64,000 bases of DNA from Flavivirga algicola (GTDB taxonomy: Bacteria; Bacteroidota; Bacteroidia; Flavobacteriales; Flavobacteriaceae), in assembly GCF_012910715.1 (NCBI RefSeq), contig NZ_JABBHF010000004.1, positions 372,001-436,000 on the forward strand. The letters run 5' to 3'. Below the pieces are notes generated by a model. The model worked only from the letters and a program-made list of their open reading frames with translations, was not told where the DNA came from and did no database searches. Numbering within the stretch: position 1 is the first letter of the stretch; each line of letters opens with the position of its first letter. Below, piece after piece: positions 1 to 6,228 of the stretch. A program made the position numbers and the translations under genes.

Positions 1-1355
1 ATTATAATAATGTAGGGGATAAAATAGGTTTGTACAATCAGCTAGGGCGAATTTATATGGAATTGTTAGATTATGAAGGTGCTATAAGGTATTATGATGA
101 GGGGTTAAAAATTGCCAAACTTAAAAGTCATGTCAATATTATTCAGAATAATAAAGCATTGGTGTATATTCAAATGCAACAATATGAATTGGCCGAAAGT
201 AACCTTTTAAAAGTTTATGAGAATAGCCTTTTACAGGACGATAAAAAACAACAGGCAAGAGCTTTGGACAATTTAGGCTTTGTTCAATCGAAACTAAATA
301 AACCCGAAGGGCTAAATAAATTAAAGGAAGCATTAGAGCTAAGAATGGCAATAAATGATAATCCTGGACTCTATGCAAGCTACAAACATTTAGTTGAGGT
401 TTATAAAGATGAAAATGACTTGAAATATGCTAGAGATTATGCTCATAAAGGCTATGAGGTAGCTAAGGTGATAAATAGTTCCTCGTTTATAAAAGATGCT
501 CTGTTTCGTCTTATAGATTTAAATAAAGATAAGGATATTGTTGAGTATGTGAATATTGTTGATAGTATTTCATTGGCAAAACAAACGCAAGAGAATAAAT
601 ATGCCAAAATGAAGTACGATTATACTGAAAAAGAAAAAGTTGCTAAAGAACAAGAACTGGCAAAAGAAAAAGAAAAAGGGTTAAAGATTCTCTATTTATC
701 AATAGCAAGTTTTATTTCACTACTATCCATATTCTTGTACTTTATCCTAAAGTCCAAACATAGGAAAGACAATATCAAGAAAGTTTATACGGCCGAAACA
801 CAGATGTCTAAAAAAGTACATGACGAACTGGCGAACGACATGTCTGATGTTATGAATTTTGTTGAAAATAATTTAGAAATGCCAGCAAAAAAGAAAACAG
901 TATTATTGAACAATTTAGAAGACCTTTACATCCGTACGCGGGATATATCGACTGAAACTGCAAGTATCGATTTAGTCCATTTTTCAATAAGCCTTAAGCA
1001 TCTTTTAATGCAACACCATCGTAAAGGCACAAAGATTATTACTAATAATATAGATACTATAAATTGGCTTAAAGTCCCAGATCATAAAAAAATGGCTGTC
1101 TTTAGAAGCATTCAGGAACTGTTGGTTAATATGAAAAAACACAGTCAGGCCAAAGTGGTTAGTGTGGTGTTTAAGGAAGATCGCCGTAAAAAAGAGATTC
1201 TCTATTCAGATGATGGTATTGGTTTTTCAATAGTAGGTATTAAACTAAATGGATTGCAAAATGTGGAATCCCGTATTAATAGCATTGGAGGAAGTTTTAA
1301 CTTCATGACATCAAAAGGAAGTGGCTTTAAGGCCATATTAAAGTTTAATAGTTAA
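1..1355 (+). CDS. TPR-containing sensor histidine kinase (5' truncated)
   Basis: The reading frame is open to the left edge of the window (bases 3-29 encode YNNVGDKIG in frame), so the true start lies outside; the first internal start-like codon is a TTG at 30. Counting from base 30, TPR-like helix pairs fill about residues 1-190. A Lys/Glu-rich coiled coil (about 195-222) leads to one membrane helix (about 223-245). The phosphoacceptor segment VHDELANDM has its His near 264, and a GHKL ATPase domain follows with N-box QELLVNMKKHS, G1 DDGIGF and G2 NGLQNVESRI. This is the HisKA_3-like, periplasmic-TPR kinase type common in Flavobacteriia. A response regulator begins 9 bases downstream and is the likely partner. 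The signal sensed is unknown. Confidence 0.88.
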   Translation, partial: YNNVGDKIGLYNQLGRIYMELLDYEGAIRYYDEGLKIAKLKSHVNIIQNNKALVYIQMQQYELAESNLLKVYENSLLQDDKKQQARALDNLGFVQSKLNKPEGLNKLKEALELRMAINDNPGLYASYKHLVEVYKDENDLKYARDYAHKGYEVAKVINSSSFIKDALFRLIDLNKDKDIVEYVNIVDSISLAKQTQENKYAKMKYDYTEKEKVAKEQELAKEKEKGLKILYLSIASFISLLSIFLYFILKSKHRKDNIKKVYTAETQMSKKVHDELANDMSDVMNFVENNLEMPAKKKTVLLNNLEDLYIRTRDISTETASIDLVHFSISLKHLLMQHHRKGTKIITNNIDTINWLKVPDHKKMAVFRSIQELLVNMKKHSQAKVVSVVFKEDRRKKEILYSDDGIGFSIVGIKLNGLQNVESRINSIGGSFNFMTSKGSGFKAILKFNS

Positions 1356-1364
1356 TATGTCGAC

Positions 1365-2033
1365 ATGTTTCAAAAAGTTTTAATTGCCGAAGATCAGAAT
1401 TCAATTCATAAAGGGCTGGAAAATACGCTTAAAGAACTAAATGTTAGTGAAATAGTTACGGTACAATATTGTGACGATGCCCTTTTGAAAATAAAGGCCT
1501 CTTTAAATATGGGAAGCCCATTTGATCTCTTAATTACGGATTTGTCGTTTAAGGAAGACCACCGAGATAGAAGATTAACATCGGGAGAAGCCTTAATCAA
1601 AGCGATTAAACCCATCCAACCAGAATTAAATATTATCGTATTCTCGGTAGAACACCGTATAGGCAAAATAAAAAGTTTACTAGAAGAATCTAAAGTAAAC
1701 GCTTATGTTGAGAAAGGAAGAGAGGAATCTAAAGAAATTATTAAAGCGATCCATGCCGTGTTAAATGGAGAAGTCTATTATTCACATTATCTGGCCCAAT
1801 TACTTCGTAGTACAGATGATATTTCTCAAACAGATAAATATGATGAATTACTATTGCAATTACTGGCAAAAGGATTAAAAAGAGATCAAATAGCCTTATA
1901 CTTTGAAGAAAAGGATTTTCCAGCAAGGAGCTTAAGTAGTATTGAAAAACGTATTAATAAGCTCAAAGTACTTTTTGATGCCAATACCTCCGAACAGTTG
2001 GTCGCCATTGCAATAGATAGGGGCTTGATCTAA
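1365..2033 (+). CDS. Response regulator, REC domain plus helical DNA-binding tail
   Basis: Protein of 222 residues. The N-terminal receiver domain (about 1-125) has the acidic pair E9-D10, the predicted phosphoacceptor D59 in LLITDLSF, and a conserved-type Lys in VEKGRE. The C-terminal part (about 150-222) reads as a LuxR/NarL-like helix-turn-helix: a cluster ending LLAKGLKRDQIALYF, then SSIEKRINKLKVLF and a final helix. It is divergent, so DNA binding is inferred from architecture. It lies 9 bases after the histidine kinase and is almost certainly co-transcribed as its cognate regulator. A strong intrinsic terminator about 110 bases downstream closes the operon. Confidence 0.85.
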   Translation: MFQKVLIAEDQNSIHKGLENTLKELNVSEIVTVQYCDDALLKIKASLNMGSPFDLLITDLSFKEDHRDRRLTSGEALIKAIKPIQPELNIIVFSVEHRIGKIKSLLEESKVNAYVEKGREESKEIIKAIHAVLNGEVYYSHYLAQLLRSTDDISQTDKYDELLLQLLAKGLKRDQIALYFEEKDFPARSLSSIEKRINKLKVLFDANTSEQLVAIAIDRGLI

Positions 2034-2141
2034 ATAATTTATCATGTTTTTTATAGTTACGGGTTTCCGTATAAAACAATGATCTAATAATGCTAGTTTT
2101 GGAATGCTATTAATAATTATTAGGGGGAATGTATACAATTG

Positions 2142-2165
2142 GCACGTTTTTTAAACGTGCTTTTT
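2142..2165 (+). terminator. Intrinsic terminator after the two-component operon
   Basis: GCACGTTT and AAACGTGC form a perfect 8-bp stem around a 3-nt T loop, followed directly by five Ts. It is oriented for plus-strand transcription and ends the kinase/response-regulator unit. Confidence 0.8.
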
Positions 2166-2253
2166 GTTTTTGTAGGCGTTTGTGGTTTACCGTAAGGTTT
2201 AGCTTTTTAAGTGTTTTAGGTTTGTGCGAATATTAATCTTAAAAATTTTTAAA

Positions 2254-2391
2254 ATGGCAAAACAAAGAAAAACCGGTAAAAAAGCAGCTTCGGCAGCGTC
2301 TAGAGTTTTAAAAGATAAAAGAACAGGAAAAGATAGTAAAAAAGCAGCTGGGAGTGCATTATCCCAAGCTGCTCCAAAAAAGAAAAAATAA
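2254..2391 (+). CDS. 45-residue Lys/Ala-rich basic protein
   Basis: An ATG at 2254 opens a 45-codon frame ending TAA at 2391. The product begins MAKQRKTGKKAASAASRVL and ends AAGSALSQAAPKKKK. It is extremely basic (about 15 Lys/Arg, 2 acidic residues) and Ala/Ser-rich, with two loosely similar halves, each holding an R/K-TGK motif followed by KKAA. There is no signal peptide or membrane segment. I recall similar short proteins in other bacteria, always without a function. Composition suggests nucleic-acid binding, but this is inference. It starts 89 bases after the upstream terminator and is followed after 11 bases by the next gene, so the two may be co-transcribed. A short A/T-rich leader precedes it. 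Confidence 0.6.
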   Translation: MAKQRKTGKKAASAASRVLKDKRTGKDSKKAAGSALSQAAPKKKK

Positions 2392-2402
2392 ACCCTTAAG
2401 CT

Positions 2403-3290
2403 ATGAATATTATTATACTTTGTCTATTTGTAGTATTAATCGTGGGTTTAATAAAACCTGAGCTGGTTATTCGTTGGGATAAAAAACCAACTAGATTCAA
2501 AGTTTTTGGTTTCTGGGTTATAACAATTGTTTTTTTTGGAATTTTAAACTCTTTAGCATTTAATGATGAGGGTAACATTAAATCTGTTTTGTATTCTGCT
2601 GATAGTTATATTAAAAATAAAGAATATGATAAAGCAGTTAAAGAATTAGAAGTAATTAGTGAGGATGACGTTCAATATGTTGAAGCTAAACGTATGCTTT
2701 TATTGGCGGACAGTTTAAATCATATTCAGAAAGAAACAGAAAGGATTTCCAAAGAACTGGAAGCTAAGAGAGAATTTGAAAAAAATAAGACTGCAATTAT
2801 TGAACAGCTCAAAAGAGAATTAAATTCAATCCATAAAGGTATAGATTTCTCTTCTTATTCAGGGAAGATCGAATCACTTCAGATTGAGCTTATACTTTTT
2901 GGAAGTTGGGCTACTATTATTAGTGAAAATGAAGAATCCACAGATAATGAAATTAAGAAACTTACATCTCAATTAAAATCAAAAGTAAAAAAGATACAAG
3001 CTAGGGAGTTTCCTAGACTTCGTAAGGAATATGTCAAAGCAGCAGCAAACTTATTATGGGAAAATGATATAGAGGTTACAGTTAGTGGAAAAGGAAATAT
3101 AAATATAAATTTCACGGCGGGAATATTTGCAGGAAATAAGAATAAGAAGAATTTTCATAACGAAGTTAAAGAGGCATTAAAAATGTTTCGATTTAGTCAA
3201 GCTAGATATCGTTGGTATACAGGGGAAAGAGAATATACTTACTGGACTATACAAACGAAAAACGATACAGATTTATATATGTTGAAATAA
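2403..3290 (+). CDS. Membrane-anchored coiled-coil protein of unknown function
   Basis: Protein of 295 residues. Two hydrophobic helices at about 2-18 and 33-52 anchor it. A short helical, TPR-like segment (SYIKNKEYDKAVKELEVI, about 68-85) is followed by a charged coiled coil (about 95-140). The C-terminal half (about 200-295) is a separate globular part ending with an aromatic-rich segment, ARYRWYTGEREYTYWTI. I do not recognise a named family; the C-terminal aromatic segment resembles parts of other uncharacterised Bacteroidota proteins I recall, which is weak evidence. It follows the 45-aa basic gene by 11 bases and is closed by its own terminator. Confidence 0.7.
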   Translation: MNIIILCLFVVLIVGLIKPELVIRWDKKPTRFKVFGFWVITIVFFGILNSLAFNDEGNIKSVLYSADSYIKNKEYDKAVKELEVISEDDVQYVEAKRMLLLADSLNHIQKETERISKELEAKREFEKNKTAIIEQLKRELNSIHKGIDFSSYSGKIESLQIELILFGSWATIISENEESTDNEIKKLTSQLKSKVKKIQAREFPRLRKEYVKAAANLLWENDIEVTVSGKGNININFTAGIFAGNKNKKNFHNEVKEALKMFRFSQARYRWYTGEREYTYWTIQTKNDTDLYMLK

Positions 3291-3315
3291 TTTATTCACG
3301 ATATTTAATTTAAGG

Positions 3316-3346
3316 CCTTACGGGATACCGTAAGGTTTTCTTTTTC
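3316..3346 (+). terminator. Intrinsic terminator
   Basis: CCTTACGG / CCGTAAGG form a perfect 8-bp stem with a 4-nt loop (GATA), followed by TTTTCTTTTTC. It lies 25 bases after the stop of the membrane/coiled-coil gene on the plus strand. Confidence 0.8.
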
Positions 3347-3387
3347 AATGGATTTAAGTTTGAAGTGTTAAATCGTAAAATAAAATC

Positions 3388-3594
3388 ATGACAAATTATT
3401 ATGCCAACAAAAGAGCACAATTAAACGGAGATCATGAAGTGCATACTGGAGAGTGTCTTTTTTTGCCTCATGATAAAAACAGAAAACATTTAGGGGAGTT
3501 TGGTAATTGTCATGATGCAGTAAAAGAAGCAAAAAAACATTACTCATTAGTAAATGGATGTTACTACTGCTCGAAGGATTGTCATACATTTTGA
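3388..3594 (+). CDS. 68-residue Cys/His-rich small protein, probable metal binder
   Basis: ATG at 3388, 68 codons. No signal peptide. The core reads HTGECLFLPHDKNRKHLGEF, then a helical AVKEAKKHY segment and GCYYCSKDCHTF at the C-terminus. Five Cys (in GEC, NCHD, GCYYC and KDC) together with nearby His residues could make a compact zinc site. The pattern (Cys near LP.., NR..LG.F, A..AK, closing C-x2-C-x3-C-H) resembles small zinc-type modules I recall in bacterial genomes, without known function. It is 12 bases upstream of a small lipoprotein gene and in a run with two nucleases. Cytosolic location is inferred from the lack of a leader. Confidence 0.65.
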   Translation: MTNYYANKRAQLNGDHEVHTGECLFLPHDKNRKHLGEFGNCHDAVKEAKKHYSLVNGCYYCSKDCHTF

Positions 3595-3605
3595 ATAATA
3601 AAAAG

Positions 3606-3809
3606 ATGAAAAAAAACACTACAATTTTTAAATTATTAATAGTCATTTTAAGCTTAATCTCTTGCAGTTCTACAGAAAACCCATTAAAAGAGCGGGAATG
3701 TGGCACTCATAATGGAAACAAATTATATACAGGTCCCAAAGGAGGTTGTTATTACTACAATAGCAATGACAATAAAACTTATGTAGATAGGGCGGAGTGT
3801 GATTGCTAA
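3606..3809 (+). CDS. Small lipoprotein with PBCV-basic-adaptor-like module
   Basis: The ATG at 3606 is chosen because it opens a textbook lipoprotein leader (MKKNTTIFKLLIVILSLISC, lipobox LISC). The longer in-frame extension from 3558 overlaps the upstream gene and puts a non-leader sequence in front. The mature part is only about 48 residues: ECGTHNGNKLYTGPKGGCYY, then an NSNDNKTYV segment and a terminal CDC. The TGPKGGxYY...NKTYV pattern resembles the short domain called PBCV-specific basic adaptor, found attached to nucleases and other enzymes; this is family recall, not a search. It would sit in a membrane facing the periplasm. Four Cys of the mature part may form disulfides. Confidence 0.62.
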   Translation: MKKNTTIFKLLIVILSLISCSSTENPLKERECGTHNGNKLYTGPKGGCYYYNSNDNKTYVDRAECDC

Positions 3810-3843
3810 TAAATATGCTTACAAAAAGAAATAACGATACAAT

Positions 3844-4896
3844 ATGGAACTCCAAAACCAACTCAAAGCTTTAGCTGAAAAAATAAATAAGTTAAAAGAT
3901 AAAATAGAAACCGAAGAATCTACAAAGCATGCTTTTGTACTACCGTTCATTAATATTTTAGGATTCGACACTTTTAATCCAACAGAAGTTGTTCCCGAGT
4001 TTACAGCAGATTTAGGATTGAAAAAAGGGGAGAAAGTAGATTATGCCATCTTTCAAGATAATACACCTATCTTGATTGTAGAATGTAAGAATTGGATAGA
4101 AAACTTAGATAATCATAATTCACAACTTTTCAGATATTTTCACGCTACCAAAACGCGCTTTGCATTACTCACTAACGGTATTAACTATCGTTTTTATACA
4201 GATTTGGAGCAGGTCAATAAAATGGACGAGAAACCCTTTTTGGAGTTTGATATTACAAATATTAAAGACAACGAAATTCATGAGATTTCAAAATTTCATA
4301 AATCTAATTTTGACGTTGCTAAGATTGTAAATAACGCAAGTTCATTAAAATATACTAAAGAAATCAAGAAGAGTATTTCAGAAGAATTAACAGAACCGTC
4401 AAGACAGTTTGTAAAGCTGTTTGCCAATAAGGTATATTCTGGAAGACTTACGGAAAAAATGATGGATGAATTTACAGGTTTGGTCCATAAGGCGTTTAAT
4501 CAAACCATTAGCGATAAAGTTAACAATCGCCTAAATGCTGCACTTAATAAAGAAGCAGAAAAGCAGCAAGAAGATGTTGTTGAAGTAGAAGCAGAACAAA
4601 GTAAAGTAATCACTACAGAAGAAGAACTGGAAGGATTTAGAATTGTAGTGGCGATTTTAAGAAGAAAACTTCCAACTCATAGAATCGTTCATCGGGACAC
4701 CCAATCTTATTTTGGAATCTTATTAGATGATAATAACCGCAAACCTTTATGTAGGCTGCATTTAAATACTGGTACAAAGTATATTGGATTAATTGATAAA
4801 GATAAAAACGAGCAAAGAGAAGTGATCCAGTCTATTGATGATATTTATAAGTTTGAAGAACAGCTTTTAAATACAGTTACTTTTTATATGAACTAA
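3844..4896 (+). CDS. Stand-alone HsdR_N-like PD-(D/E)XK nuclease
   Basis: Protein of 350 residues. After an N-terminal helix (1-25), the segment 24-140 reads as the N-terminal nuclease domain of type I restriction R subunits: EESTKHAFVLPFI, then FDTFNPTEVVPEF, then VDYAI (D66), then ILIVECKNW (E80-C-K82). The D-x13-ECK spacing is a complete PD-(D/E)XK active site. No helicase motor motifs follow. Instead there is a helical middle (about 150-245), an acidic Glu/Lys linker, and a C-terminal domain (about 258-350) of unknown role. No HsdM or HsdS gene is next to it, so it is not an intact type I system. Either a defence-related or a repair role is possible. Confidence 0.75.
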   Translation: MELQNQLKALAEKINKLKDKIETEESTKHAFVLPFINILGFDTFNPTEVVPEFTADLGLKKGEKVDYAIFQDNTPILIVECKNWIENLDNHNSQLFRYFHATKTRFALLTNGINYRFYTDLEQVNKMDEKPFLEFDITNIKDNEIHEISKFHKSNFDVAKIVNNASSLKYTKEIKKSISEELTEPSRQFVKLFANKVYSGRLTEKMMDEFTGLVHKAFNQTISDKVNNRLNAALNKEAEKQQEDVVEVEAEQSKVITTEEELEGFRIVVAILRRKLPTHRIVHRDTQSYFGILLDDNNRKPLCRLHLNTGTKYIGLIDKDKNEQREVIQSIDDIYKFEEQLLNTVTFYMN

Positions 4897-4944
4897 GTGT
4901 AAAACTTTTTATTAACTTAGACCTTTAAGCAGAATACTTGGTTC

Positions 4945-5448
4945 ATGTATAAATTTTGTTTGGTCCTACTATTTTTAATATCCCTATCGTTTCATCCAAA
5001 CAATAGTAATGCAAAAAAGGATTCAATTATAGGTAAAGCAGTGGCTATTACCGATGGAGATACCTTTAAGCTACTAACTAAAGATTCCACACTTATAAAA
5101 GTGCGTTTAGCCAATATTGATTGTCCTGAGAAAAAGCAGCCCTTTTCTAAAAAAGCAAAACAATTTGTCGTAGATGCTATATTTAGTAAAACGGTTACGA
5201 TTTATGTTTTAAAGAAAGATAGATACCAGCGTTATATTGCTAATGTGATCTATGATGATTCCCTAAACTTAAGTTGTGAATTGGTAAGACATGGTTTGGC
5301 TTGGCATTATGTAAAGTATTCAAAAGATAGTATTTTACAAAGCCTAGAGGATAAGGCTAAATTAAATAGAGTTGGTTTATGGGCAGATAGGAATGCTGTG
5401 GCACCTTGGATATGGAGAAGTAGTAAAAAGAAGAAAATAAAACATTGA
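4945..5448 (+). CDS. Secreted thermonuclease-family (SNase-like) nuclease
   Basis: Protein of 167 residues with a cleavable signal peptide (about 1-23, FCLVLLFLISLSF core). The mature part is an SNase OB-fold: ITDGDTFKL, then VRLANIDCPE carrying the Arg, Asp and Glu that match the R35/D40/E43 positions of staphylococcal nuclease, then KKDRYQRYIANVIY containing the second catalytic-type Arg, then LVRHGLAWHY and GLWAD. All key residues are present, so it should be an active Ca2+-dependent sugar-nonspecific nuclease outside the cytoplasm. The tail is Lys-rich (SSKKKKIKH). Its TGA stop overlaps the TTG start of the next gene, which suggests translational coupling. Confidence 0.87.
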   Translation: MYKFCLVLLFLISLSFHPNNSNAKKDSIIGKAVAITDGDTFKLLTKDSTLIKVRLANIDCPEKKQPFSKKAKQFVVDAIFSKTVTIYVLKKDRYQRYIANVIYDDSLNLSCELVRHGLAWHYVKYSKDSILQSLEDKAKLNRVGLWADRNAVAPWIWRSSKKKKIKH

Positions 5449-5816
5449 AAGCTTTAAAAACATTATTGTTTTCATTCATTCTGGTATTTACTCTAAATGC
5501 TTCGTCTCAAACTGTCTATACTACAAAAACGGGTGCTAAATATCATAAAAAAAATTGTAGATATCTCAAATATTCCAAAAAAGGAATGACCTTGGAAAAA
5601 GCAAAATCGTTAGGTTACATGGCCTGCTTGGTTTGTAAGCCTACAAAGAATACTATAAAAAAAGACAAGGTAGGTGAACGTTCTTTAATAAGCGACAAAA
5701 AACGTAACACAGTTAGAGAAGAATCGAAAGCAACACAATGTACTGGAAAAACAAAATCTGGTTCGCGTTGTAAGCGTAAAACAAAAAACACCAATGGAAG
5801 ATGTTACCAACATTGA
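5445..5816 (+). CDS. Secreted Cys-rich two-module protein (Ada-like metal site + DUF5763-like tail)
   Basis: The start is a TTG at 5445 overlapping the TGA of the SNase gene (TTGA). No in-frame ATG precedes the hydrophobic leader, and without this start the signal peptide (about 1-21, FSFILVFTLNASSQ) would be lost. Module 1 (about 22-66) reads VYTTKTGAKYHKKNCRYL ... AKSLGYMACLVCKP, the small YHxxxC ... CxxC metal-site module often seen fused to the C-terminus of SNase or ComEA-type proteins. Module 2 (about 97-123) reads QCTGKTKSGSRCKRKTKN ... GRCYQH, a DUF5763-type Cys/His motif. Here the modules are encoded separately but coupled to the nuclease. Family names are from recall. Confidence 0.72.
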   Translation: MKALKTLLFSFILVFTLNASSQTVYTTKTGAKYHKKNCRYLKYSKKGMTLEKAKSLGYMACLVCKPTKNTIKKDKVGERSLISDKKRNTVREESKATQCTGKTKSGSRCKRKTKNTNGRCYQH

Positions 5817-6228
5817 GAAAAGCTTGTTTTAAATGATAAAACGATTCAATGACTGTTCTCTTTAATATGGCTTTCAATATCGCGTAATTAAACAAATAGG
5901 ATTTGTGGACTTCAAAACTGAGGTTTTGATATTATTTTACTAGTATTTGATACGCTAGCATCATAGATAATCTTTGATAGGCAATAGATTTGTGATAGTT
6001 GGCAAAATACTCGATTTTCATGTATCCCATTAGGTGTATAAAACGATAGTTTTTTTAAGTTAGTTATTTGGCTTTTTTAATGCACTTCTAAAATCTTACC
6101 TTTTTTATTTGGATAAAGATTTGAAGCAGGAGCGTTTAAAAAAATGATAGAGAGGTATTATTAATGTTAACTTTATAAGCATATTTTTAACAAAAGAACT
6201 ATATTCATATTTAAGTGATATACATTTA
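5817..6228. other. Intergenic region upstream of the HTCS
   Basis: No coding frame is supported in these 412 bases. Directly after the Cys-rich gene there is only a weak A/T hairpin (near 5828-5844). The region contains TTTGATA three times on the plus strand (5925-5931, 5946-5952, 5973-5979). The middle copy belongs to the 13-base ATTTGATACGCTA also found upstream of the minus-strand susC. This looks like the control region of the HTCS gene. Confidence 0.5.
5945..5957 (+). promoter_or_regulatory. Candidate HTCS operator copy 1 (ATTTGATACGCTA)
   Basis: Thirteen bases identical to the minus strand at 16084-16096. The motif points toward the HTCS gene and starts 284 bases before its annotated ATG. 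A TTTGATA copy lies exactly 21 bases upstream, the two-turn spacing typical of direct repeats bound by AraC-type domains. Function is inferred. Confidence 0.35.

Noticed and set aside
3844-4896. Complete type I restriction-modification system
   Set aside because: Only the HsdR N-terminal nuclease part is present; no helicase motor, HsdM or HsdS gene is nearby.
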